A DNA stretch of 64,000 nt from Viola odorata (taxonomy: Eukaryota > Streptophyta > Magnoliopsida > Malpighiales > Violaceae): positions 48,650,564 through 48,714,563 of the forward strand of contig OY829543.1 in assembly GCA_963691705.1 (NCBI GenBank). The letters run 5' to 3'. The position numbers and the translations under genes are program-made. The notes beneath the pieces were generated by a model that had not been told where the DNA came from, did no database searches, and was given only the letters and a program-made list of their open reading frames with translations. Below are positions 20,460 to 31,236 of the stretch, in pieces (the first letter of the stretch is position 1; the number at the start of each line of letters is the position of its first letter).

Positions 20460-20996
20460 TGATAAGATCCGAGATCTCTTCGGGTCGGAAAACGGCTGCT
20501 GCAGCTAGTCGGAGGGGAAGCGATTGGCGTCAGAGATACCTGCAAAGCGCCGGAGGGGGACTCTGGCGTAGACACTCCGATGCTTAAGTTAGTTCGAGTT
20601 TATAGAATGGTAGAGGTTCTCCAAGATGATCTTGATCTTACCTTCTGTTTGGAAAGATGGGGGTATTTATAGGCCGAAGTTGGCGATACCTGACAGCGAT
20701 AAGGGCGCAATAATAAGCATCGTCCGAAGATATCGCCTCCAGCGATAATGGGTGAGCCATCGCGGGCGATAATCACATAAGGCCTATCAGGAGCGACATC
20801 CTCTTAGTTCCTCTAGGATGGGATGACGCCGTGCGCGTAAAGATGCATGAGATCCCCCCCCGCTGAAGTCGACCATCCTAGGAAACTTCCGCCGGCCCGG
20901 GCGATAGGTTGGCTTTTCAGGGAAGCGTATAGAGACTCGTCAAGGATAGATGCCGTGGCTACAATATTGCCGTCAGGAGCATTCCAATTGTTATCA
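20460..20996 (-). repeat. Element A, 5' LTR (right copy)
   Basis: 537 bp, same length as the left copy, with six transitions between them. In element orientation it carries the promoter: the minus-strand TATAAATA is the complement of 20664-20671. It is followed on the right by the TSD GTAGT. Confidence 0.95.
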
Positions 20997-21001
20997 GTAG
21001 T

Positions 21002-21680
21002 GAACCACCTCCTTGAGGTAAGAGTGGTCTTGCGAGCTGGCGTCACAAATGAGGCTGCACATAGAACAATCACAATAGAAATCATTTACCTTTAAATATC
21101 AAAATTTTATATTAAAAGATATACTGTATTCACAAATGACATTTTAGTTTTACCTGTCATTTCTCACCCTAATGATCGGGCGGGCTGTAAGCTCAGTAGG
21201 AGTGGAAGCCTCGTGCACAAGCACATAATCAGGATCATGCTCAAGCTTTGCAGCTGTGGGCCTGGCTGACTGATCGCGCTGTGGGGAGTGCTGCGGTGAG
21301 CGATGTTGTGGGGGCGGAAAAGCGTCATATCATCTAGACTCTGCATCTGAACATGCTGGTGGTGATCCTACTACAATGATGACTCGATACCCACTCTTGA
21401 GCCGTGGGAAAAACCAAAATAAGCTCGTGGAAGTGGAGACTATACATCTGCATCTTGATGCAAACAATAACTCGCGAGTAGTCGTGTGGGACGGTGAGAC
21501 AGTAGGGGTGGTAGAGATTTCTGGGGTCATACTGACGACACAATTGTCGTCGTTAAACAGCTCGTCAAAGCCCCTCTTTTTCAACCTAAAACATGGATGT
21601 AATTTGTTTTCGAGAGAACTTCGATAGGAATTAGCGCCGCAGTACTCCGTCAAAATTATTTAAGGTGTTGCACATATTTT
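21002..21680 (-). pseudogene. En/Spm TNP1-like gene, 5' exons (continuation of 2090-4922)
   Basis: On the minus strand a Pro/His/Gln-rich exon (FPPPQHRSPQHSPQRDQSA, then TPTELTARPIIRVRNDR, about 21330-21170) ends at a GT donor. The following exon, about 21063-21002, reads ASFVTPARKTTLTSRRWFTT up to the element A insertion. It continues in frame on the other side as AVHSWNDFRSNT (4922 leftward). The N-terminal proline-rich region followed by a WND-type segment fits Ptta/En/Spm TNP1-like proteins. An upstream frame (21653-21400) is less certain. Confidence 0.6.
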
Positions 21681-21685
21681 TCGAT

Positions 21686-22209
21686 TGATAAGATCCGGAC
21701 TGTTGGGGAAGAGGAGTCTAGATTTGTGGCTGTCTAGAATTGTTGTGATAGTTGTCCATCGTACCTGCAGGGCGCCGGCACTCCGAAGCTTAAGTTAGTA
21801 CGGCTGTGAAATTTGGCAGAGGTTTTTCTAGAGAATTAGCTCTTACCCTCGATCTAGAAATGTGTGGTATTTATAGGCGAAGAAAGAAAGGTTGTTACCC
21901 TCGGGGGTGGGCGTTATCAAGGGGGAGATAATGCCAGGATGATGTCAGCACACGTTAGCTGGTCCGTACAGGATGACGTCAGCAGGTGGATATCGTTGTC
22001 GAGATATCGCCCGTGGGTGCTGTCGGGATATCCTGGGATGAGATGACGCCGAGTGGGTCCCCCCCCCCACTGATGTCGACCATCCCAGGGTCCTTGGCCC
22101 AACAGGGGCGGCAGCCGGGTGCCACTTATCAGTCAAGGTCTACAGGAATCCAGTTTTGACTTGAGGTGAGAAGACGAATGTACCCTTGGCGTTTCCTTAA
22201 TTGTTATCA
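21686..22209 (-). repeat. Element B, 3' LTR (left copy)
   Basis: 524 bp. It lacks the segment AGGGGGACTCCGGCGTAGA-like between CGCCGG repeats that is present in the right copy. It contains TGATGTCA (21940) and TGACGTCA (21974), bZIP-type palindromic or near-palindromic sites. Confidence 0.92.
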
Positions 22210-22981
22210 TAAGCCCAACTGAAAACGAGCCCGAGTGTTCACCAAGGGCTGCCTCTCTCGGCCTTTGGAGGAATCGTTACTCCCTTTGTGCCGTGTCAGC
22301 TTTGGGAAAGATTACCGAGTTTTTCTGATTCCTTTGTTAATTCCATTGCACCGGACATACGATAGCGAAACTAGGAAGAGGGTCCGTCCGCTAGCGATAG
22401 GTCAGGTCTTCCCCTAGGCTTCTGCTATCGTTCTGAGGGTGATATGTTCATGCTTTTCTTGCACATTCTCAAATGTGGTGTTGTCATGTTAGCGAAAATA
22501 ACAAGTAATGACAAGTACTAGTTACCCTTAGGGGTTTTCACCCACTCATATCGGGGTATTTTTGGTGTTGTCGTTTCCCTTCAAACTCGTAGGATCCGGC
22601 CTGCGGCAAGCTGCCCCACGATATTGTCGTGGTCTTACGCCAGGAGCTGCTTACAGTTTGAGCGGTCTTACGCCAGGGCTACCGGCAGTATTGACGCGAT
22701 TTTACACTACTAGGAGCTACCTGTAATATCGGCGCGGTTTTACACCGTAGGCTGCCTTCAAGTTGTGAGGTCTTAAGCTCCCTGATACATATTAAATTCA
22801 AGCACCTCGGGCATTCACCAGGAGTCCGCGTTAGCCCTTTCCTTCAACTGCTTTGGGATAACAGTGCGACTCGATTTTCGGGGTGCACGCCTTGGTGCGC
22901 AGCTATTACTTCGGGTCTATAAATGTGATCCTTTTCTGCAGATTCTTCCCATTCTCTCTGCCCTCCCTTTGCCATTTTCTC
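22210..22981 (+). promoter_or_regulatory. Element B: 3'-LTR-proximal region and ORF1 promoter
   Basis: TAAGCCCAACTGAAAACGAG follows the LTR, as in A and C. Degenerate repeats of GCGGTCTTACGCCAGGGCTACC type lie at about 22610-22770. TATAAAT is at 22918-22924, 64 bp before the ORF1 ATG. Confidence 0.55.
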
Positions 22982-23371
22982 ATGGAAGATCTCACTAGAA
23001 ACTTTCTGATCTCCAAGGCTCAAACCCTCAAAAATCTTACTGAGGGTGACATCAATTTCCTGGAGAACATGATGACGAAGTCCGACGAGGATATCCTAGA
23101 GCTCCGGGGAATGATGACCCCAATTCAGGCCAGGATCGGGGCTGCTACCATGGAGGATTTCAATCCAATTGGGAATGTCTCCAAGTTGGCCGTCGCCATC
23201 GGCCGTATTGAGGTAGCTATCGCCATGCTGCAGCAGAGGAAGGATCTGCTGATCTGCTGCCTGAAGAGTATGAGGAGCACCTCTTCTGAGCTGACTTTAG
23301 TGGAAGAGGCCTTGAGGGATATTCCTACCCTGCTGGTGGACGACGACAATGACGCCAGGTCCCGAGCTTGA
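22982..23371 (+). CDS. Element B antisense ORF1 (129 aa), intact homolog of A ORF1
   Basis: The conserved start is the ATG at 22982 (MEDLTRNFLISK); the frame is open further upstream but that part is not shared with A or C. Conserved blocks include EDILELRGMMTP, MEDFNPIGNVSKLA and AIAMLQQRKDLLICCLKSM. The C-terminus DDDNDARSRA is acidic, then mixed. It stays open although pol, ORF3 and ORF4 of the same element are broken. The function is unknown. Confidence 0.7.
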   Translation: MEDLTRNFLISKAQTLKNLTEGDINFLENMMTKSDEDILELRGMMTPIQARIGAATMEDFNPIGNVSKLAVAIGRIEVAIAMLQQRKDLLICCLKSMRSTSSELTLVEEALRDIPTLLVDDDNDARSRA

Positions 23372-23896
23372 ATGCTTGCCGCTCCGCTTTCTCTTTCATT
23401 TTCCCTTTGTATATTTTATGTATGCGGTCGTATATTTAGGCCGTTAGGCCGTAATGAAACGTCTTTCCGTTATTAGCCCTGTGATCTTTTTTCCTTCTCT
23501 TCAAGGCGTCAACTCTTGCTTTAATTGAGGGCTATGCCAGCCCAACTGAAAACGAGTCTGACATGAATCAGATATTTATAGTATTTATTCTCTTTTATCT
23601 GCCAGGTGGCGACGATTGCTTAGGCAAACTGTTCTGCTAATCACGCGTCGTCCCTTCAGCAATAACTGATTGGGCGGTTTTTCTGTGCTTCTTGATCATT
23701 GAGAGATTTCAACAGGCATGATCAAAGAATTTTGAATTCGTCATCATGGTTAATCTTCTCAAGACGCATTAAATTATCCTTTTCTCACTTGAGAAATTGG
23801 AAGAGTCTCACCATTTTATCTATATATGGGGAGTTCTTCTCCTTTTTTCCTGTTCATCTTCTTCATATTTTCTGCTGCTACTGATTTTCTTCTCCC
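23372..23896 (+). promoter_or_regulatory. Element B: ORF1 3' end and ORF2 promoter
   Basis: GGCCGTAATGAAACG replaces the A element's GGCCGTAATAAAG. A further AGCCCAACTGAAAACGAG copy lies at about 23539, and GATTTCAACAGGC near 23704. TATATAT at 23821-23827 is about 75 bp before the ORF2 ATG. Confidence 0.5.
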
Positions 23897-24322
23897 ATGG
23901 CTGACTCATATGGTCAGGTCTCTGATGAGCGAGAATCTCGCCCGACTCCTCCCACTACCCCAGATTCTGACAATCCCCCTTCGCCGCCATGCCAGAAGAG
24001 GCGGTTGCCACGTTGCAGGGGTCGGAAGAAGTCGAAGAAGAGAGCACATTTCGATACTACTGGCTGGTATCCTTCTTCCTTAGCCCTTTCAGTTTGTGAG
24101 GGCAAAAGATTGTTTCCTCCCGCTGACTGGTTTGAGGATGAAATTCCTTCCAGCGATACCGTCGCAAAGGCGGCATCCTCTGCTGTCAAAGAGGAATCGA
24201 AACCATTGATGCCGAGTCCAGGGCGAAAGGCTGACAAATACCCTCCTTTCGCTGATGAGGAGCTTGCTCCTTCAGACAAGGAATACTGGTACTGGCCCTC
24301 TTACTGGCCTGACGATGATTGA
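23897..24322 (+). CDS. Element B antisense ORF2 (141 aa), Pro-rich/basic/acidic
   Basis: It starts MADSYGQVSD. It has the same three-part layout as A ORF2: PTPPTTPDSDNPPSPP, a basic RRLPRCRGRKKSKKR patch, and an acidic aromatic tail YWYWPSYWPDDD. The frame is open throughout. A conserved TTGTAGATGTCGTATGGC follows the stop. No enzymatic domain is recognisable. Confidence 0.7.
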   Translation: MADSYGQVSDERESRPTPPTTPDSDNPPSPPCQKRRLPRCRGRKKSKKRAHFDTTGWYPSSLALSVCEGKRLFPPADWFEDEIPSSDTVAKAASSAVKEESKPLMPSPGRKADKYPPFADEELAPSDKEYWYWPSYWPDDD

Positions 24323-24798
24323 TTTCGCCCTTGGCAATTCCTTGTAGATGTCGTATGGCTTATTATTAAATGAAATGATGCTTTGCCTTTTTAGTTCTGC
24401 ATGCTCTGGCGTTAGCTCCTCTTTGGATGGCTATCGCTGAGAAGATGACTATTGCTTTGACGTAACCGTTTGCAACTGATTGTCAGTAACTACCCCCTCT
24501 AGAAGATATAAATACCCGGACATAAATATCCTTCTGAGGTCCTTACACGTGTCACTTTTACTTTGGGGCGTGTCCCGCTTTTACAGGCTGTTCATTTCTC
24601 GAGCTTAGCCTTTAAAAGGGGGCAACTGCTTTCTTTTAATACTCTTTGCTTGCACTTCGAAATTTCTTTCTTCTCTCTCTAGTTTTTGTTCTCAAAGAAG
24701 CTACAACCACCGCTCATCGGCGCCGACGGTTTCGTCCACCGCCTTCTGCTCAAGGTACTTCGCTTCTTTTCTTCAGATTTCCTTCTTGCTGATTCATT
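24323..24798 (+). promoter_or_regulatory. Element B: ORF3 promoter with paired ACGTGTC boxes
   Basis: CACGTGTC (24546-24553), GGCGTGTC (24567), TTTAAAAGG (24611-24619) and CAAGGTAC (about 24751) occur in the same order and spacing as in A and C. Confidence 0.6.
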
Positions 24799-26924
24799 AT
24801 GAGTACATCTAGGATGCCCAAAGATTCTCAATGGCCTTTGGCCACAAATAGGTCTCTGAGGAGTCTTCAAATTTTTCAGCAGCCCATAGATTTAGAAATT
24901 GAGAGAACTCCTAGTATTTTTGTTGATCAAGCGGTATTGGAGGCAGAATTGGAGTAAAATGGTATCGTTTTCCCTCCAGGTTTCTCCGTTAGAATCCCCG
25001 ATACCGGTTGCCGGCTTCATGATCCTTTACCGGGGGCCAATAGGATGTTATAATTTGACATGTTCCTTTATGGCTTTCGCTTTCCTATCCATGAAGCGGT
25101 GAAAATATTATTAGTCCGATATGATATTAACCCAGCTCAGCTTACGCCTCCTTCTTGGTGCGGGATTTCGGCCTTCATTCGTATTTGCGAGTTGCGGGGT
25201 ATCCTTGTCCCGTCTATCAATTTATTCCACAAATTTTTTAGTTTTAGGTGCCGCAACTGTGTGGTAGATATCACCCCAAGATGAAATGATGCGCTGGTGC
25301 AGTCATTCTGGCAGAGATTCCGGGGTTTCGAAGAAACTGTGGCCAATTGGAAAAGCGATTTCTTCATTGTGAATTTGCCTTTCCGTCCTTGGCCAGGGGT
25401 TTCAATCGGTGTCTTAACGACTCCATTTGGACGAACCCGTCAATAGTATCTAAGGAAGAGCTTCGACAAACAAATGTGCTACTGGAGCTGAAATCGTCTT
25501 ATCGCATTCGGGAGTTTGCCTTGCACAGGCTCATAGAGAAGTGTACTATAAGTAAGTTTCTTTTCTCTCGTTATTGTCTCAACTAATTCACTGTTCTGAT
25601 GTGTTTTGTCGGCAGGTGACGCTGGAAACCAACCGTCGGGCGATAAAGACGTTCCTTTGGATGTGAGGCCGCTTCAGTCACTGCCGCCATCTCCTCCGCC
25701 TGAGAGTTCCAGTCACCCCGCCGCTCCAAAAAGAAAAAGATTCAAGACTGTCGCCAAACGCGACATCCCTAACCGCTCCTCCCATTTTCTCGAGAACTGG
25801 TTACCCATTCGGCTAGGAGCGACTCCAAATTGCCCTAAGACTGAAATACCCGACAGTGACAGCGAGGACATGGATAATGATTCTGGGCTTCGTCACGCTT
25901 CTGCATCCCAGCGGAAGAATCTACGCATGGGAAATAGCAAACCAATCGCCGCAGCTACTTCGAATAAAGCTGGCAAAACCCTGGCTACTGGGGCTGGCTC
26001 TTTTGGCGGTGCGAGTACTTCCAGGGTCCCTGCAACAGTTGAGGCATCAACCGACCTTCCTCCTAATATTCCCGAGGTTTCGTCGGAGGTCAACCTTCCT
26101 CCTTCAACTGCCGCTCCTGACTCTCTCATTTCTTCTTTTATCCCCGACGTTGCCACCTTAAATCCTAAACCTGCCGTCATCCCTGACCCTCTGTTAAATG
26201 GCTTTCCGCCATTATTCTGTACTTCTGTTTCAGGAGCTGGGGGTTCCGCTGGAAGTCGTTCTCCTCCCTTCACTGCCAATCTGTCTCTTCAAGACCCTCA
26301 AGGAGCCACCTCCTATCGCTTGGATCTGTCTACCTTTGGCACTAGCGGACTTCGTGCACTGGGAATATCGGATCCGTTATCTCGGAGTGAGCCGGTGGGT
26401 TCTGTTGTGGGTGCGATATTTGGGTATGCTGAAGATAGGGAGAAAATGTCAGAGCTTCCTCTAGAGGTCCATCGCGAACGCGCTTTGAATGACGTGCTGG
26501 CCAGCTTTCGCATGTTGAATTACTTTCTCGATATCCAGGGTGACAAGGCTCGAGGTTCCCCCCTAAGGCGGCGGAGCTGACGCAGTTCCGAAGCGACATC
26601 AAAGCTGAGCTTGACGACTGCCGTGCTGAGTTGGCCAGAGAGAAGTCGATAAGGAAAGCTAAGATAGAACTTCTGGAAGCGGAACTGGTGGCTGCCAACA
26701 GAAGAAACTCTCTCCTCCGCGAGGAGATATTGGCTCGCGATGCAAAGCTAGCGAAGGTGCCTGATGAGATGTCATGCTGGAAGGACAAGGCGATACACGC
26801 CTTTGCTGCTGAATTTCCAGATTATTATCGTAGCAAGGCTTTCGATTCTGCTAAGATAGCTGACTATGCCTTCGAGAAGCTGAAGGATATAAATGCCGGG
26901 GGCGATAAAGGAGTTCTTCTGTGA
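24799..26924 (+). pseudogene. Element B antisense ORF3, degenerate
   Basis: The ATG at 24799 begins a copy of ORF3. In-frame stops interrupt the first exon near 24956, 25047 and 25281, and a frameshift follows near 25390. The PF04195-like core is still recognisable (MFLYGFRFPIHE, INPAQLTPPSWCGISAF, VVDITPR). The intron runs from about 25552 to a CAG near 25616. Exon 2 reads PLQSLPPSPPPESS, FLENWLP, LGISDPLSRSEP until a frameshift near 26560. The coiled-coil tail continues in another frame to 26924. It cannot encode a full protein. Confidence 0.75.
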
Positions 26925-27506
26925 TGGAAGCGAGGCAGCGTTTGAAAATGTTCATTTTATTTTCCTTTCAGCATTGGTTTCATTTGGCTTGTAACAACTG
27001 ATAACGCTTGTATAATAACGGATGTCATTCCACTCTGGATAACTATTAATTTGCTTCTTGGCGCTATCTTTGCTGATTACGTCATCATGCTTGACTTTTT
27101 TCTGATAAAGTAACTCTGCTTTTTTGGAGCATTTAATGCTTAGAATCCCCTCATTAATATGAGCGAAGGATCATGATGGTTCGAGGACACGTGTCTGCTT
27201 GTTAGGACGCTAGGGCTAGCATGATTTGATAGGACCAAAGCGTCTTCTCTCCTTTCTAGGGTTATACTCATTGCTCTCGCTTGTCACGCGCGTCACGACT
27301 GTTCCAGCAGTCATTTCTTTTAGCCTCTTAGGGTTTAAAACCCCCCACTTTATTTCTTTTTCTACTTTCGACAATCTATTTCTCTGTATCCTCTCAAATC
27401 ATCTTGCATTTCTGGTTTTCATCTTCTGGGCATTTCAATTTTCTTCTAAAAAGGTATTTCTTCACTTCTCTTACTGCGCTCTTCATCTTTATTTCCTTTT
27501 TTCACC
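26925..27506 (+). promoter_or_regulatory. Element B: ORF4 promoter with palindrome module
   Basis: GAGCATTTAATGCTT (27127-27141, one base off the palindrome), TCATGATG (27171-27178), CACGTGTC (27188-27195), a TTTAAAA box (27334-27340) and AAGGTA (27451) keep the order and spacing seen in A and C. Confidence 0.65.
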
Positions 27507-29943
27507 ATGGGAAAAAGAAAAACTCGTGCCTCTGGTTCTAAATCAGTTGATGAAGAAAAGATAGAAACCATAGTCAGTACTATTACTTCTTCTGCCATTC
27601 TTGATAAACATCTGTCAGATCATGGTGCCACCCTCCCTGAGGGTTTTAAGGCCATCGTCGCTCCTGAGTCTTTACGCCTGAATAGCGTTCTGAACGGTAA
27701 GCGCAGAATTATGTATGCCCAGATGTTCCGTTATGGTTTCCGGTTTCCGGTTGACCCATTCATTAAAGAGTTGCTTACTTGTCTGGATCTGAACCCTATT
27801 CAACTGGCCCCAAATGCTTACTGTGGCATTTATGCATTTCTAGAACTCTGCAAGTACAAAGGAATTGCATCTCCTTCCCTTGCATTACTGAAGTCTTTGT
27901 TCAAGATGTATAATCGTCGGGGTGTGATAGCGATATCACCCCGTTATACTGATGATTCGCTCCAGAACTTTACCTGGAAACTCCTTCACCTGGAGTCTTC
28001 CGTTGATAAATGGAAAGAGCATTTTTTTGTGGTTGAGACTCCTGAACTTCCGGAGTCATGGTGGCGGTCTGGTTTCAATCAGGACGTTAAGGACAAGGTT
28101 TGGTGTCGAGAGGCTCTTAACGAGACAGATCAAGATGGGTTTGATAAATTGCTCAGTCTGGACATCAGCGTTCACACCCGCCTTTTGGCTTGCGAGACCG
28201 ATATTAGAGCCTGCGTTAGACGTGAGTATCGCGTCATTCTTTGACTTTTAGCATCAGTACTAACGCTGACGTTGCCTTGCTTTTTTGCAGCGACTGATCC
28301 AAATTACGTTCCAGAGAGCGTTAGGAGACGCCGAAAGAGACTTCGAGATAGGGAAGCGGTCGCGGCTGTTAATATCGCCACCGCTTCAGCTACCCCTTCT
28401 GTCAGCGTCTTAGTTCCTCCCCCGACAACTTCTATCTCAGCTGACGCGGAAACCGACACCATTCCGACCGGTGTTTCGGTTATATCAATCGTTGTTCCTC
28501 CACCCCAATTAGTTACGCGCAGGGCTTCCGGGAAGGGAAAGAAGAAAAGGAAGACAAGGAGCGTTACTACCTTCCATCCACTACTTCCGCCTTCTTCAGA
28601 TACGGCCGGCTCCTCGGAAGCACCTAGCGCTGAGGCGGTAACAATTACTGTTGTCTTATTCTTTTGTGTTGCTCGTTTAGTGTTTTTCTGTCTTTTTTAT
28701 TTTTTCTTTGTTTTTCTTCATAGGTTACCTCTCGTACCTCTACTCCTGCGCCTTCACGAGGTAATATGGACTTGAGGCGTATTCTTTCTCAGCCAAGGAA
28801 GAAGAAAAGGCCCAACGAGGTAGGCCCGACCCCTTCTCCGACTCAGGTAGATATCGGGATGGGATCTCAAGCCGTCCTTGTTTCTTCTGCACCTCCCATA
28901 GGTCAAGCTGGTAGTATTTTCGAGGGGGTATCCATGCTAGACCTTTCCAGAATTCCCCACCTTCATTCGGCTCGGAAGTACCTCACTATTCCTCCAATGT
29001 GGTCCATGCCTATGATCTATCGGGTTTCTCTGCCTATCAGTCCTAGGGATCATTTATGCCTCAGGGAGGTTCTACTTCGGACCAGCCTCGTGAAGTGGTT
29101 GGGCCTCAGGGGGGTTCCACTTCGAATCAGCCTCCTTCTCCTCCCGTAGTGGTCCTTGTTCCTTCGAACGTATCCATGCTCAAGCGGTTCGGGGAGGGGA
29201 CACCAATGTCCACTCTTATGGCCGACGTGAGCTCATATAACGCCACTGGGCTGATCACCCATCAAGTGGACATGACTTCGCTTCGTAGTTCAGGAATTGC
29301 GGCCATGGGGGGCGATAACTCAGCGATTACTGCTTCGTTCTTAGCTGCACACATGCTAACGTCCCCTGAGGAACGAAACACTTTCGCCGCTAGGGGAGAC
29401 AAAGAGCAAGCCGATTTGCTGCGCACTAAACTTTTCACTGGGTTCCTCGAATTTCATCACTACACTGAGCGCGCATCGCAAAAGACGGCTGACCTTGCCG
29501 CTTCCGAGGCCCGGCTTTCACAGGAGCGAGAGGAAAAATAGTGGCTACTGGAGGAACAAGATAGATATATGAAGGCCCTGGAGGCAGCCAAGGAGGAGGC
29601 AAAGGAACAGCTGGCTAAATCTAACGATGCTCTGGTAGTTTATCGGGCAAAGATTATCGCTCTCGAGGCAGAGAGAACAGCCTTAGCGGAAGAAAAAGCA
29701 GTTTTGATAGAACAGAAAATAGCGCTTGAGGCAGAAACACCAATCAAGTGTCGGTGGTACATTGAAAAGACTGCCTCTATCATGGCTAACAACTTTGTGG
29801 AGATTCACGGGGAAGAGTTTTATGACGGGGACACTATTTCCAACGTTTTTCATAAGAATTCTTCCGGTCTTAATGATGAAGGCTTCCACTTGGCCAGGTC
29901 GAAGGGATACCCAGAGGGGGGGATTATCGAAGACGAGGAGTAG
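27507..29943 (+). pseudogene. Element B antisense ORF4, exon structure kept but frame broken in exon 3
   Basis: Exon 1 is 27507-28221, intron 1 28222-28290 (with TACTAAC near 28257), exon 2 28291-28637 (347 nt, the same length as in A), intron 2 28638-28723, exon 3 28724-29943. Exon 1 holds an intact PF04195-like domain (MFRYGFRFPV, LNPIQLAPNAYCGIYAFL, IAISPRY). Exon 3 has a frameshift near 28940, an in-frame stop near 29050 and another at about 29538, within the coiled coil. The last part reads openly to 29943. Splice sites are canonical, so a truncated protein could be made. Confidence 0.75.
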
Positions 29944-31236
29944 GCAGGGTATTATCGCTCCTTTCTTTTTGCGAGGATCAAGTGCTACCCCTTTTTTGTA
30001 TATCTTTGCATACTTTTGTATCCCTTCGTGGGTATTTGATTCTGAACAATGATACTTTTGCAACATCGGCTTTGCCAGGGCCATTTCCCTTTCCCGTATT
30101 TTTATTGCCCTGATCCGGCCTTGTCATGCTCATCTTAACCGCTGCCCACTGCTTGACCCTGTCTGGAAGAATGCTTCTTTCCTTGATCAAAAGAGATAAC
30201 GAATAGGGTCTTTAGGCCCTATCCCTTAAACCGCGTCAACATCAGCGTATTTGGCTTCATATCTCTTTTGACGAAGAGTTATACAACTCTTTTTATCAAT
30301 TCGAGTGCCACGATCTCTTGAAGCCGGATATATCCTGCACGCTCAATTAATATCTATTAGTAAGAAATAAGCGATAACAGACACGAGTTTCCCATTGGAG
30401 CCGATTCGCCACCATTCTAGGGTATCGGTGTCGCTTGTTATCGCTTTCTCAACCAGCTCACTTTACCAGGGATTCCGCATCTGGTTACTCGCTGGGATTT
30501 TGTGACTTTTCGCATTTCCACGGTCAGCCGGAAAGTACCTCTTCCTAGTGAGTCGTCTGATCAGGACAGGCCCTCACATGGCTAGGAGTTTTCACTTTCG
30601 GCGTTATCCTCTCATCCTGGAATCGTGCCTTCCCTTAGCGAGCCGTCTTCATCAGACCGGCCGCAAGGATAGGATTTTCATTTCCAAGATGGAGTTATCA
30701 TCTCCTTAGGGTGTGCCTTTCCTTACCGAGCCGTCTCCACGAGAATGGTTGTCATAAGGAAAGGCTTTTTCCCCTTTAGGAATCCTAGGGCGTGCCCTCA
30801 CTCAATGAGTCGGCAGATCCAGACCGACTATCACGAGGATAGGACTTTTCACTCCTAGGGGTGCGGGGGCGTGCCTCATCTTATGGTCCACACGTGGCTA
30901 CCACAAGGATATGACTTTTCACTCCCGACGTTACATATTAGATACGCCAGGACGTGCCCTCACTTAGTGAGTCATCAGATCAAGACAGGTCATCACAAGG
31001 ATAGGACTTTTCATTCCTGACGCTAAATATTAGGTGTGCCGGGGCGTGCCCTCACTTAGTGAGCCGTCGGATCAGGACAGGCCATCACAAGGATAGGACT
31101 TTTCACTCCTGGCAACCTCTTTTCCATTTTTCTTATCGCCTGCACACACACACGTAGCCACAAAACACAAGAATGCTCATTACTCGAGCGTTAGCAGGGG
31201 TTAGGGCTATCGTTAGTGAAAAGGCATAGGGATAAA
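29944..31236. repeat. Element B: spacer between ORF4 and pol ends with tandem repeats
   Basis: No gene is seen. Several copies of AAGGATAGGACTTTTCACTCC and variants, each preceded by CCTCACTTAGTGAGYCRTC-like sequence, are spaced about 60-110 bp apart between about 30530 and 31110 (best copies near 30834, 30990 and 31088). Confidence 0.75.

Larger units (their letters stand above)
4928..20996 (-). mobile_element. Element A: complete Tat-lineage Ty3/gypsy LTR retrotransposon with antisense gene cassette
   Basis: This 16.1 kb element is bounded by two 537-bp LTRs (TGATAA...TTATCA) and the 5-bp target duplication GTAGT (4923-4927 and 20997-21001). In element orientation (minus strand) the order is 5' LTR (right), primer-binding site, one intact 1973-codon gag-pol frame, about 1.1 kb of repeats, then four genes on the opposite strand, then the 3' LTR (left). 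The two LTRs differ at six positions by eye, all transitions, about 1.1%. That implies a recent insertion (a few hundred thousand years at a commonly used plant rate of 1.3e-8). All protein frames are open, so it may be autonomous. It interrupts an exon of the CACTA TNP1-like gene; removing it and one TSD copy rejoins the exon. Confidence 0.93.
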
